Below, piece by piece: positions 19,101-27,233 of a stretch of DNA of 34,396 nucleotides. The notes under the pieces were generated by a model, which did no database searches, was not told the origin of the DNA, and worked only from the letters and a program-made list of their open reading frames with translations. Location of the stretch: positions 1-34,396 of the forward strand of contig CAVOOI010000023.1 in NCBI GenBank assembly GCA_963697455.1. Direction: 5' to 3'. This stretch comes from JAFEDN01 sp963697455. Its GTDB lineage: Bacteria; Pseudomonadota; Gammaproteobacteria; Coxiellales; Coxiellaceae. The translations under genes were made by a program, and so were the position numbers. Position 1 is the stretch's first letter. Every line of letters starts with the position of its first letter.

Positions 19101-20361
19101 TCTTTTTTTTAAACCATTTTCACCGGAATTTATATTACAGCGCATTATATTCCCCAATCTAGACTTGCCACCCTATTTAGCTCAGCCCATCGGGGCCATA
19201 TTATTGGCCGGCTATCAGTGGTTACAGCAAAATTTGTCGCCGCATTTAGAATTTTCCCCGCGCAATATACAAGATGCAATGGCATCATTGAATCTTCGCC
19301 TCCAACGTACTCCCTCCACTAATTTGCCTAAATTAAAAGCCATGACCGTGGGCGCCTGTTATCGCCGGTTCTCAGGATTTCTGACTGACCCGAATCAACA
19401 TAAACAGTTAAAGGATACCTTGTGTGAGACGGCAGGGATCACTGTAGAACCATCGAATTTTGAACCATTGACATACCCGAAGGAAGAACAATTTCTTCGT
19501 AAATCCGGGTTAAATTTACCGCCAAGCGCCTTAAAACTCGCCCGGGAAATTTTTGAAGCATTTGATACTCGCGATCGAATTGGCAAAGGCACTACCTGTT
19601 TTCTTCCCGGTTTTGTTGTAGAGGGAGAACCCGGTTGGGGCAAAAGCACCTTGATTGAAGCCTGTTTAAAATCATGGGGTTTCGTCGACGGCGCTTCTCC
19701 AGAAGCTAAGCGGGTACCCCCAAGATATCGATTTTATAAAGTGAATATGAGTCAGGATGCAGAAGCATTAATTAAGAAAGTCATGCCAGAAGGCGGTATT
19801 ATCCTCTTCGATGAAATTAATGCTATGCATCCTGCTCTGGAAGAACTATTGAATTTGGTTTTTGATTTGGTGATGACCGGCAAGGACCAATTACAATATC
19901 ATAAAATTGAAGACTGGCCTGAACAATCTGTCAACGTCAATTTCATGGTTTTTGGAACTGGAAATTCTTCTAAATACGATGGTGGCAGAAAAAAATTATC
20001 TGGCCCACTCGTAAATCGGGTGTATTTTACCTACGTTAACTTTGACAGCAATGATCTGGTAGTGATTGCCAAAGAGCAAAATCATCCTTACCCGGAATTA
20101 TTAGTGGCTTGTTTTGAGGCTTTGCTTGAATTCCAAAAGGCCAGGGGTAAAACCTCTGATTTCAGAGACTATCGTAAAATCATTGACTTTAATTTAAAAC
20201 TTTTGCATTCCCACAGCTCGAGAAATCCATCCCAAGCAATCAATTTGACAACCCACCTCAACCTTATGGTAACGGCTATTGTCGCAATTACCAGTATCTT
20301 ATTGCCGAAAGATCAGCAAATAACATTAAATAGACAAATATTGAAGCATTCCTCAAGTTAA
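13129..20361 (+). CDS. Giant LRR / transglutaminase-like / double AAA ATPase protein, 2410 aa
   Basis: No signal peptide or clear membrane helix. Residues 74-160 contain ribonuclease-inhibitor-type leucine-rich repeats (LSLADNDLHDDD, LNLSKNSIGDQG, LDLRTNNLSEKG). Residues 455-600 are a second, irregular Leu-rich region. RQRGACRHSGQAFAMQVAAL followed by DNHLVPVMIYPD (C965, H995, D1004) looks like a transglutaminase-type Cys-His-Asp centre. Residues 1040-1095 are a charged, Lys/Glu-rich linker. Two AAA modules follow. The first has Walker A GPPGAGKS (1875-1882), LDE (1931-1933) and TGN near 1973-1975. The second has GEPGWGKS (2166-2173), ILFDEIN (2225-2231), GTGN (2276-2279) and a possible arginine finger R2297. 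They resemble MoxR/midasin-type AAA proteins. The gene stands alone, with opposite-strand neighbours. A host-directed effector or an intracellular remodelling ATPase are both possible; I cannot name the family. Weak GAGA ribosome site. Confidence 0.85.
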   Translation: MHSEIKDQKSDNDKAQALAAMIAQKRDLDVRAYPGEILQKALEDNQRITFQLSLKISSQQVPYYMKGLRHNGTIQLLSLADNDLHDDDITLISKALPDTISSLNLSKNSIGDQGFNEIAKLIRHNEKISILDLRTNNLSEKGAIALFSALKNNRTMDKMLLDFGRLNENSKKFLLEILKKNKKLKVITENSRWEGYEFKSVCNQWPNPSPLDLAISKQLAINAYVYSYHFHFSNYLLGISYVKNQIIKKQIPTTGPLGILEPKNLFENKPLRVQIKYLEEKEYKNFLLLDWQLLLPPEHLSETIHYFYEVLLQLGLKLHAWTGSQYCEIQTENIQGLNDLHSFLNSIGYTSACASEEKIKDQLSKVLDINAYILLDFLQVRTLLKNSIPYQKRVGTIDSGFLKSLHFDPGMLSLEFCQSYLAQSGDKVLLDRIINSFHLPGIKHFDRSISTLLPREDLLKLLQNIPKLKSLILVVQDEKDFSTLESLTNLSILGLEINDERFLIMLEKTLGNFLNLKLLKLTLINTQNLSLFSAPAIRQSPMKLDLTIKFQFDDYPLLNLSLLNDYSLVYLTLEGLTIDFSEFKLSKLLKLNLRNNVYRNLDPITISNAFDQPVFISSNQNIYVVPSYKNGLFFRNNKLTTFEFEIELLKHLFPTISSQKLIKKSTLPLDLDTGEDDGKVCQRDQWYIDEKGGFNLSYNCLKVFNTVYTEGDELKFGIQITGLEKLVIEPSPGFFNEFNQTLLKKVVDQCKPQLPDSKFYLAKIKLDLSGDSSAGLGLGKMILPGRSLFDEIIMFSCSNPSLEFKFKRTIPTRQLLIQIIMDEEKISEINQTSIDFYYIAVSLPPSPFKYSDAQFGKQTTDEIDQYFKTLESLANNPLSALSKRYPNFSRFWQKIKVMLNDRHLSMPELGELISIYCSTDKKGNSIRGFTAQETNPENFSDFMDYLLPPGLNVLSNFYIRQRGACRHSGQAFAMQVAALKMHKPIHWLLIKSDNHLVPVMIYPDKNYSWQVKLYPYLHGIRGQYEIKPLILPEKPSKITGTLPQKQSEEAKEPQIERKVQPILKLSDHLKKVTETLKKNKDKEEKDKKAEILTIEARLLGSLFGKKTPVITTEMKVQKTIEEASAQFSPLTHWAFTCKTLDEYLGNLMRTPNPLLTYHEPGIPYGLLLGFSEYLQRKYSNYYLNYVTSSTELLGLLHNNEVTKQGEYFHEQPGQLPIAVAKDSIIIILINWSLIKEERIAVQSILDSKPKLGDLNLKRFIPISMMTETDNTIVTEKDFTGRCEQVPIPGKILGELQKLSKIINYDNLCTYLHDDNKTVTGKSIAPLEGDPYWESKLIGRLQIDENGKIFSINGPLIAASENKEGAASVVLQNPSREKEDYNGLKHFWMKLFALKCYWYNNQQYTLNWLAPHEGFQLYQYDFRRQRPDWLPLLQDADSISAWSEGRPITEIVFDKESMKDFLPSIIMKENIIVSTAGRSILEADENSTLLIEVTFKPLEQEWQRFWGALLPLYQAGKLKAKMAISIKKPFEQKSTLEIPTHYHIIETNQPLSALLAAKQKGKIGKDSQIVFLNGEIIPNEIIDQYKMTMGISGEIPHFSRTVQSVAKTLIDGGEVVLVALSKSALSLELFYQLKTILHGRYLWLNGEYIPIKEGRLILIVYKDDQYSDSLFHLCCREWQEFNFSDYQLLLKEFISGTNWQRLACFVNLIQDQQVTMSITLCAALLENISAASWSQIEPLINAITQATGSELVAYRQVLAKLLFCLPQQEGSDGPVDDKTIQTFDEKMPDFKIWQTLSAYSPQILAEILQVNSWQAVTGIFRKEISFAQLSAFAFRQYYAWSHEPEPHGPEIKAPAENSLMKVNSILKRKHAITLMGPPGAGKSHMLKELKKFLEAQGYRVKIYLGQKAIPTFLAEAKSDHESKTPTFRFLQLDEPNLRPKDFLGLIFNLYHGNLVWQPEHDSYAFSDYDKVVITGNFANSIHRYPLPDFLDTLFFKPFSPEFILQRIIFPNLDLPPYLAQPIGAILLAGYQWLQQNLSPHLEFSPRNIQDAMASLNLRLQRTPSTNLPKLKAMTVGACYRRFSGFLTDPNQHKQLKDTLCETAGITVEPSNFEPLTYPKEEQFLRKSGLNLPPSALKLAREIFEAFDTRDRIGKGTTCFLPGFVVEGEPGWGKSTLIEACLKSWGFVDGASPEAKRVPPRYRFYKVNMSQDAEALIKKVMPEGGIILFDEINAMHPALEELLNLVFDLVMTGKDQLQYHKIEDWPEQSVNVNFMVFGTGNSSKYDGGRKKLSGPLVNRVYFTYVNFDSNDLVVIAKEQNHPYPELLVACFEALLEFQKARGKTSDFRDYRKIIDFNLKLLHSHSSRNPSQAINLTTHLNLMVTAIVAITSILLPKDQQITLNRQILKHSSS

Positions 20362-20422
20362 AGAAAATCTTCGATTACAGTTTATAGTTAAAACCGCAAG
20401 CTCCAGCGTTCAAGGGCCGCTT

Positions 20423-21879
20423 TTACCCAGGTACTCCTGGTGACCAGGGATTGTATCCACCCCCTAAAGCTTTAATCAATTGCACGCTGGCAAGATGACG
20501 CCGGGTAAGAATATCAATTATTGATAACTGGGCCTGGAGCGCGGGATTCTGGATTATTACGGTGTCAAGGTAAGTAGTTAAACCGCCTTTATAGCGATAT
20601 ATTGCCTGATTTAATGCGCGATTTTCCGCAAAAGTCGCGAGGGTTTGGGTTTGATATTCTTGATCAAGTTGACGTAAAGCAACCAAACTATCTTCAACTT
20701 CTTGATATGCCGTCAGCACGGTTTGCCGATAATTTGCCACCGCTTCAAAATATTGTGCCCAGGCTTGCCCGGTTAGCGCAATTAATTTACCGCCATCGAA
20801 TATAGTTTGGGTGACCAGCGGCATACTGCCATTATTCAATAACGCGGATGCCGTGGTTGGCCCTAACGCCCAAACTAAGCTGGAAGCTTTTAATAAATTA
20901 CTAAACATTTGGCTTTCAAAGCCAATAGCCGCAGATAAATTAAATGCTGGAAAAAACGCTGCTCTGGCAACACCGATATTAAAATTAGCCGCCTGAACTT
21001 TCAATTCAGCCTCGGCTATATCAGGCCTGCGCTCTAATAGGATCGAAGGCAAAGGCGGAACAATAGTCACCCAATTAGTTTTATGAACTGCTGCAGGTAA
21101 TGAAAATGTAACCGGCGGCTGACCAATCAGCACCGCAATCGCGTGCTCTAATTGCGCGCGCTTTAAGCGGTTATCCGCAGCCAAAGTTCGCGCGGTATAC
21201 AATTGATTTTCCGCTAACTCCCAATCACTAATCGGAACTGCCCCACCTTTAAAACGATTGCGAGTGAGAATAAAGCGCTTTCGCATATACCACCACCGTT
21301 TTATCTAAAATACGTTGCGCAGCGTCATCTCCGCGTAATGCAAAATAATCATTGGCGAGTTCTGCATGCAAGCTTAAATCAATGGCGGCAAGATCGGCAG
21401 CACTGGCATGGGCAAGGCTGCTTGCGGAAGCCACTGCATTGCGCACCCGTCCCCATACATCCAGTTCATAAGTCACATTAGCGGAAAGCAAGAATATCAG
21501 TATATGTCCTCACTATAGGATGATTCGCTGTATTTTTTGAAGTTCCCTGGCGATTCAGATTAAAAACACCGAGCACACTGGGAAACAGCGCAGCGCGTTG
21601 CTCTGCTAATATTGCTCGCGCTTCTTCATAACGCGCTAGCGCTAGCTGCAAATTTTGATTGCCGCAAACTACTTTTTGTTCCAGTTCATTTAGTACCGGA
21701 TCACCATACATTTCCCACCATGGGCCGCGATCCAGCGCCGCACTGCTGGGCTTGGCGTGTAACCACTTGCCGGTTTCTTTATAAGAATTGGGGATATACA
21801 TGGGTGGCCGCTGATATTCTGGTGCAAAGGAACAGCCAGACAACGCGATCATACCGAACAAAATAACCCAGGTTTTCAT
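20423..21879 (-). pseudogene. Outer-membrane efflux lipoprotein (NodT/OprM family), two frame breaks
   Basis: Three consecutive reading frames together make one outer-membrane factor of about 480 residues, the usual length. The first starts MKTWVILFGMIALSGCSFAP, a lipoprotein signal with Cys16 as the lipidated residue, and covers the N-terminal helices. The second continues with LLSANVTYELDVWGRVRNAV, and the third with LTRNRFKGGAVPISDWELAE to LLERRPDIAEAELKVQAANF and the C-terminus. The breaks lie near 21485-21520 and 21268-21280. Both fit one inserted base (or two deleted). The start codon overlaps the adaptor stop as ATGA, so the operon layout is preserved. Either the tripartite pump has recently lost its outer-membrane channel or the assembly has indels. 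Confidence 0.85.
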
Positions 21880-23064
21880 TTGTTTTTCGCGTCCTTTGCC
21901 GCAGGCTTTGATCCAGCGTTAGCTTCAGATGAGACGATTCGAACATTTTGCCCGGAGAAAATTGAATCGGGCGGATTGATAATAACGGATTCTCCTGGAC
22001 TAAGCCCAGCAACTACTTCCACCTTATCACCAAAGTCATGGCCAATAATAATGGGTTTGAGCAGCGCTTTACTATCACCATCAATCGTGGCTACTTGCAT
22101 GCCTTTGGCGCGAAAAATCAGGGTATTTACCGGTAAAATCACATAATTTTTATCCGCCGGCAAGGTTAAATGCGCTTCGGGTGTAGCTTCCTGCCAATAA
22201 CTCATCATTAGAATTATCCACTTCAAATTGCGTCAGCAAGGTTCGCGTGGCAACGTCAATCGATTTTGCGGTATCTAATAATTTTGCGGTATAACTCTTA
22301 CCTGGATGCTCGGTAAAATAAAGTTGAATCGTTAGATTTGGCACAATACTCGAAGAATAATATTCCGGTACACTGATGTAAACCCGTAAACGATTGGCTT
22401 GCACTATCCGAAATAGCGGCACTGTCCCGCTACCCGCATTAATCAATCTGCCAATATCAGTAGTGCGCGACATAATCACGCCGTCAAAAGGCGCAGTCAC
22501 CCGTTCAAAGCTGACCAAATCGCGCAAACGCTCCAGATTGGCTTGAGTCGAGGCGACAATCGCCGCAGTTGCTTGCTCGGCGCTGACTTTTTCGTCGGTT
22601 TCTTGTTTTGAAACTGAATCGGTTTTTAATAAATTTTCCCAGCGCACCGCAGTCGTATGCGCTAAGTTATAATTAGCTTCAGCAGTAATAAGATCGGCTT
22701 GGGTTTGACGCAATTGCGCATCAACCTCAGGCGCGGAAATTAACGCGAGCAAATCACCCTCCTTTACATGTGCGCCGATGTCAACCATCCATTTAATAAC
22801 ATAACCATTCACGCGGGCAAAGATAGTAGCGTCATGCCAGGCGGTGACATTTCCTGGCAATACAATTTCTTGATTCGTTGGGCCTGCTGCAGCTTGAATG
22901 ACCGCCACGTTGAGTACCGCTTGTTGGTCCGTTGCCGTACGTAATTTTCTAAATGTCACTACCCGATAACCTATGCCAAGGACGGCAATGATTAACATAA
23001 TAAAAATGACGATAATAACTCGATGAAAAATTTTTTTCGAAGATTTTTTAGGAGATTCTCTCAT
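21876..23064 (-). pseudogene. RND periplasmic adaptor (HlyD/MFP family), one frame break
   Basis: Two frames combine into one adaptor of about 390 residues. The first 304 codons hold an N-terminal membrane anchor (about 16-35), the lipoyl half-motifs (ARVNGYVIKWMVDIGAHVKE and FERVTAPFDGVIMSRTTDIG), the coiled-coil hairpin between them, and the beta-barrel. The second frame continues EAHLTLPADKNYVILPVNTL through the membrane-proximal domain. The break lies around 22176-22188 at ACACCCGAAG and fits one inserted base. Start ATG overlaps the pump stop (ATGA), and the stop overlaps the OMF start (ATGA). The adaptor would link pump and outer-membrane channel. If the break is real, the product lacks its C-terminal domain. 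Confidence 0.85.
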
Positions 23065-26000
23065 AAATTTTTACTCCGGGAGTGAATGGAACAAAACACA
23101 ACCGGGACAAAAAATAATGTCGCCACTGTCGCAAAAATTAAGCCGCCAATAACCGCTCTGCCTAAGGGTGCGTTCTGCTCGCCGCCAGCTCCTAAACCCA
23201 GCGCCATGGGGAGCATGCCGATGATCATAGCCAAAGCCGTCATCAGCACTGGGCGTAACCGGGTATAACCGGCTGCAAGCGTTGCCGCTAGCGCATTTTT
23301 TCCTTCTCGCATATTATCGCGGGCAAAACTAACCAACAGAATACTATTGGCCGTGCCCAACCCCATGCACATGATTGCTCCCGTTAACGCCGGGACGCTC
23401 ACGGTGGTGTGAGTTAAAAACAACATCCAAGCAATTCCCGCGATACTAGCCGGCAGCGCGGTGATTATAATAAACGGATCTACCCAGGATTGGAAATTCA
23501 CTACAATTAAAAAATAAATTAATATAATTGCGAATATTAAACCAAAATATAAACCTCTAAAAGCAGTTATTTGGGTCAGCATTTGCCCCCGGGAAATCAC
23601 CGTTGAGCCTTTGGGCAAATCCTTAGAAGTCTTACTTAACATTTTATTAATATCACGCCCCACTCCACCTAGATCGCGATCCTGTACCGATGCAAAAATA
23701 TCGATAACCGGTTGCACATTATAATGCGATTCCACCACGGAACTATAACTGCGTTTGACGGTAGATAGTGCGCCTAAGATTTGCAGTGGATTGCTGATGC
23801 TGGTTAGAGGAATATTTTTTAAAGCCTGCACAGAATCCAGCCGGTATTGCGGGGTTTGAACGACGATGGGATATGAAACTCCATTTTTAGTGTCCAGCCA
23901 AAATGTGGGTGAAGTTTGGAAACTGCCAGACAACGAAATCAGCATATTAGAAGCAACATCAAATTGAGTTAGTCCCAGCTCTTTAGCTAGACTTCGGTCC
24001 ACATCGATATTTAACTGCGGGTAATTATAACTCTGATGGATATGCGCATCCACCACTCCAGGAATGTGTTTAACCTTGTCTAGAAGTAAAGCCGCATATT
24101 GGCGGTTAAGCTCGGTTTTAAATCCAACCACTTGTAAATCGATTGGAGCAGGTAACCCGAAATTCAGAATTTGACCCACCATATCCGCTGGCAAAAACGA
24201 GAAAGACACTCCAGGAAATTTTTCCGGTAACATTATCCTGAGTTTTCGCACATAATCGGCAGTCGCATGATGCTTTTCTTGTAACGAAATTAGAATATCA
24301 GCATTAGAAGGCCCCACGGTCCCTGAATTACTATATGACAGATTGATTCCGCTGACCGGCAAACCAACATTCTCGACGATAGTATCCAGTTCTTTGGCTG
24401 GGATCACTTGGCGAATGACTTTACTGACCTGGCCACTCACTTTTGCGGTTTCTTCGACCCGCATACCCGTAGGGGCCTGTAAATGCAATTTAATCTGCCC
24501 TGAATCCACGCTCGGGAAAAAATCGGAACCTAACCAGGGCAATAAGATAATGAGTGAAACGGCTATTACTATTATAAATCCAATAATAAAAACCTTTCTT
24601 TGTCCAAGCAGAATGATCTCCAGTAAATCATGATAACTGGTTCTGAATCGTTGAAAGCGCCGGTCAAATCCATGTTGTAAGCGCGCAAATAAATTTGGTT
24701 TAACTTTTTCACGATTACTTCCTGCTGCCGCAGAGGAGGCCCGCTTAAACAACAAATATTTCGCAAGCGTTGCCACTAATGTTCTGGACAATATATAAGA
24801 AGCAAGCATGGCAAATATAACCGATTCGGCAAGAGGCACAAATAAATAATGAGCAACCCCGCCTAAAAAAAACATTGGAATGAAAACAATACAAATACAA
24901 AGCGTTGATACTAAAGCGGGAACAGCAATTTGACGCGCCCCATCGAGAATGGCCGTCTCTACTTCCTTGCCTTGATCTAAATTCCAATTAATATTTTCAA
25001 TTGCCACGGTGGCATCGTCAACCAGAATACCCACAGCTAGCGCCAACCCTCCCAAGGTCATTATATTCAGCGTGTTCCCTAAAGCTGAAAAAGTAATAAT
25101 CGAAGCTAGAATAGCCAGTGGAATTGAAACTGTGATAATCAATGTACTGCGCCAGCTCCCAACGAATAATAAAATCATCACCCCGGTGAGTATGGCCGCA
25201 ATCACCCCCTCCTTTACTACATCATTAATGGCTGCCTTAACAAAAATCGATTGATCACCGAACACTTTTAAATTTAATTCAGGAGGCAAACTTTCTAACA
25301 GTTTTGGCAGAATACCCTTAACCTGATTAATGATATCCAACGTAGAAGCTCCACTGACTTTTTGAATAGTCATTAATACAGCGCGTGTTCCATTGAAATT
25401 GACTATATTGGTTTGCGGAGGTGAGCCATTGAGTACATGCGCCACATCATGCACATACAACACCGCTCCTTGCTGAGTTTTAATCGGTAAGTCATTTAAA
25501 TCATTTAGAACAATGGGACTGCCATTGAGTTTAATAAAATACTCATACAGACCAATTTTTTCGGTTCCGGCTGGCAGGATCAGATTTTGATTATCTATAG
25601 CAGCATTGACGTCTTGCGCAGATACACCATAAGCCTGCATTGCTTGAGGGTTAAGATCTACTTGAACCTGCCGCACCTTTCCACCATAAGGATAAGGTAA
25701 TGCCGCTCCTTGAACCACAGCTAACTGAGTGCGGATAAAATTATTCCCTAAATCATTGAGTTCTTGCTCAGATAATTTAGGGCTGGAAAGCACTAGCTGG
25801 ATAATCGGAACACTGGAAGCATTGTAACTTAAGATGAGTGGCGGCAAAGTTCCAGGAGGTAAATTTCTAAGCATGGTTTGGGAAATGGCGGTAACCTGGC
25901 TTAAAGCCGTCGCTATTTGCACAGAAGGATGGAAAAATATTTTAACGACGCTGACACCGGTCAGTGACTGCGATTCAATATGTTCGATGTCATTAACAGT

Positions 26001-26219
26001 GGTAGTCAGGGCTCGTTCAAAATTGCTGGTAATCCGCCCAGCCATTTCTGCAGGAAGTAATCCAGTATAGCTCCATACCACACTGACAACCGGAATATTA
26101 ATATTTGGAAAAATATCCTTCGGCGTTCGTAAAATGGTTAAAGGCCCTAATATTAAGAGTAAAAGCGCTAATACAATAAATGTGTAGGGTCTGGTGAGCG
26201 CAATTCGTACAATCCACAT
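23061..26219 (-). CDS. RND multidrug-efflux-type inner-membrane pump
   Basis: A 1052-aa proton-driven pump of the hydrophobe/amphiphile efflux class, normal in length and intact. It has the family's 12-helix layout with two large periplasmic loops. The first helix and PKDIFPNINIPVVSVVWSYT start it. GILVDDATVAIENI carries the paired Asp401-Asp402 of the proton relay in helix 4. It opens a three-gene operon with adaptor and outer-membrane factor, each joined by an ATGA overlap, and a good promoter lies at 26270-26299. GGAG is five bases before the ATG. Substrate cannot be told; MdtB-like or unspecified HAE1 pumps are closest in appearance. With both partners frame-broken, its function in this strain is uncertain. 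Confidence 0.93.
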   Translation of the reverse strand: MWIVRIALTRPYTFIVLALLLLILGPLTILRTPKDIFPNINIPVVSVVWSYTGLLPAEMAGRITSNFERALTTTVNDIEHIESQSLTGVSVVKIFFHPSVQIATALSQVTAISQTMLRNLPPGTLPPLILSYNASSVPIIQLVLSSPKLSEQELNDLGNNFIRTQLAVVQGAALPYPYGGKVRQVQVDLNPQAMQAYGVSAQDVNAAIDNQNLILPAGTEKIGLYEYFIKLNGSPIVLNDLNDLPIKTQQGAVLYVHDVAHVLNGSPPQTNIVNFNGTRAVLMTIQKVSGASTLDIINQVKGILPKLLESLPPELNLKVFGDQSIFVKAAINDVVKEGVIAAILTGVMILLFVGSWRSTLIITVSIPLAILASIITFSALGNTLNIMTLGGLALAVGILVDDATVAIENINWNLDQGKEVETAILDGARQIAVPALVSTLCICIVFIPMFFLGGVAHYLFVPLAESVIFAMLASYILSRTLVATLAKYLLFKRASSAAAGSNREKVKPNLFARLQHGFDRRFQRFRTSYHDLLEIILLGQRKVFIIGFIIVIAVSLIILLPWLGSDFFPSVDSGQIKLHLQAPTGMRVEETAKVSGQVSKVIRQVIPAKELDTIVENVGLPVSGINLSYSNSGTVGPSNADILISLQEKHHATADYVRKLRIMLPEKFPGVSFSFLPADMVGQILNFGLPAPIDLQVVGFKTELNRQYAALLLDKVKHIPGVVDAHIHQSYNYPQLNIDVDRSLAKELGLTQFDVASNMLISLSGSFQTSPTFWLDTKNGVSYPIVVQTPQYRLDSVQALKNIPLTSISNPLQILGALSTVKRSYSSVVESHYNVQPVIDIFASVQDRDLGGVGRDINKMLSKTSKDLPKGSTVISRGQMLTQITAFRGLYFGLIFAIILIYFLIVVNFQSWVDPFIIITALPASIAGIAWMLFLTHTTVSVPALTGAIMCMGLGTANSILLVSFARDNMREGKNALAATLAAGYTRLRPVLMTALAMIIGMLPMALGLGAGGEQNAPLGRAVIGGLIFATVATLFFVPVVFCSIHSRSKNL

Positions 26220-26269
26220 GTCTACTCCATAGACTTAGTAGCGGAAAATCAAGCAGAAATCAGCTGACG

Positions 26270-26299
26270 ATTATTACATCCTGCCCAGAGTTTTGTCAA
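26270..26299 (-). promoter_or_regulatory. Sigma-70 promoter of the RND efflux operon
   Basis: Minus strand: perfect TTGACA (26299-26294), an 18-base spacer, then AATAAT (26275-26270; 5 of 6 matches to TATAAT). It would start transcription about 45 bases before the pump ATG. No obvious operator palindrome or regulator gene is adjacent. Confidence 0.55.
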
Positions 26300-26388
26300 A
26301 ATCTACTTAAATCAACGGATAGGTATTTTAATGTTTATAGGAATGCTTTATACTCCGCTCCTTGTTAACAATTTTAAAAGGACAATCT

Positions 26389-27039
26389 ATGCCAAAAAAA
26401 TCAAAGACTGCTGCAAAATCTAAAACTGCGGCGAAAGCGAAACCTAAAACTGCTGCAAAATTAAAAAATGCTGCCAAGTTGAAGGGCGCCACTAAAGCGA
26501 AAAAAGCGACCCCTACCAAAAAACTTGCCAAAAAGAAGCTTGGTAAAAAAGTAACTGCTCGCAGTTCAGCTAAGAAAAAAGTGTTGGCAATTCCTAAGGG
26601 ATATCATACTGTCACACCTTATTTGATCGTTGACGGGGCTACTAATGCGATTGAATTTTACAAAAAAGCTTTTGGAGCCAAATTAGGCATGAAGATTGAA
26701 CGTCCTGATGGGAAGATTGGCCATGCTGAACTAAAAATTGGAGATTCTAAAGTCATGCTGGCAGATGAATGCCGTGAATACAATGCGCTAAGCCCAAAAG
26801 CGCATAATGGTTCTCCAGTCAGTTTTCATGTATATGTGAAGAACGTCGATAAAGTGGTAGACCGCGCCGTTGCCGCTGGGGCAAAACTGACCAGACCCGT
26901 AGAAAATATGTTTTATGGGGATAGATGTGGTTGTTTGGAAGATCAATACGGTCACCAATGGCATATCTCGACTCATATTGAAGATGTTTCAACTCGTGAA
27001 TTGAAAAAACGATCCGCACAAGTATTTGGTGCAAAATAA
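26389..27039 (+). CDS. VOC-fold (glyoxalase/PhnB-like) protein with histone-like N-terminal tail
   Basis: A 216-aa protein from the ATG at 26389, preceded by AAAAGGA at six bases; the longer reading from a TTG at 26362 is less likely. Residues 1-65 are a Lys/Ala repeat tail (KTAAKSKTAAKAKPK, LKNAAKLKGATKAKKA) like histone H1 or AlgP. From about residue 70 a PhnB/VOC domain follows: GYHTVTPYLIVDGATNAIEF, FGAKLGM, GHAELKIGDSKVMLADE, and a C-terminal DRCGCLEDQYGHQWHISTHI carrying the typical metal-site region. VOC proteins include glyoxalases, bleomycin-type binders and isomerases; this one has no assigned substrate. The tail suggests nucleic-acid association, which is unusual for the fold. A TATACT hexamer (26349-26354) could be its -10. 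A hairpin follows the stop. Confidence 0.85.
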   Translation: MPKKSKTAAKSKTAAKAKPKTAAKLKNAAKLKGATKAKKATPTKKLAKKKLGKKVTARSSAKKKVLAIPKGYHTVTPYLIVDGATNAIEFYKKAFGAKLGMKIERPDGKIGHAELKIGDSKVMLADECREYNALSPKAHNGSPVSFHVYVKNVDKVVDRAVAAGAKLTRPVENMFYGDRCGCLEDQYGHQWHISTHIEDVSTRELKKRSAQVFGAK

Positions 27040-27050
27040 CCTAACTAGTG

Positions 27051-27072
27051 ATGGGGGGCTTAAGCTCCCCAT
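27051..27072 (+). terminator. Intrinsic terminator-like hairpin after the VOC gene
   Basis: ATGGGG (27051-27056) pairs with CCCCAT (27067-27072), with further pairing inside, 11 bases after the stop codon. The T-rich tail is weak (TGCTTTCA). A second small A/T stem, AAAAAC-TCGG-GTTTTT (27110-27125), lies farther on and may help. The rest of the gap to 27233 is AT-rich leader for the phospholipase gene. Confidence 0.5.
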
Positions 27073-27233
27073 TGCTTTCACTCCAGATTTTTGATAAGAT
27101 AAAGACGTAAAAAACTCGGGTTTTTATTATTAATTTCGATCAAAGCTGGTTTTGATTATTAAAATCAATTGGCTGGTTTAAATTAAGTTTAAATACTTTT
27201 CAGTTTGTTTACACATAAAAAAAGGAGTTTTTT

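Noticed and set aside
18977..19162. Plus-strand 61-codon frame inside the giant gene
   Set aside because: It is a shadow frame in the AAA1 region with no conserved-looking features.
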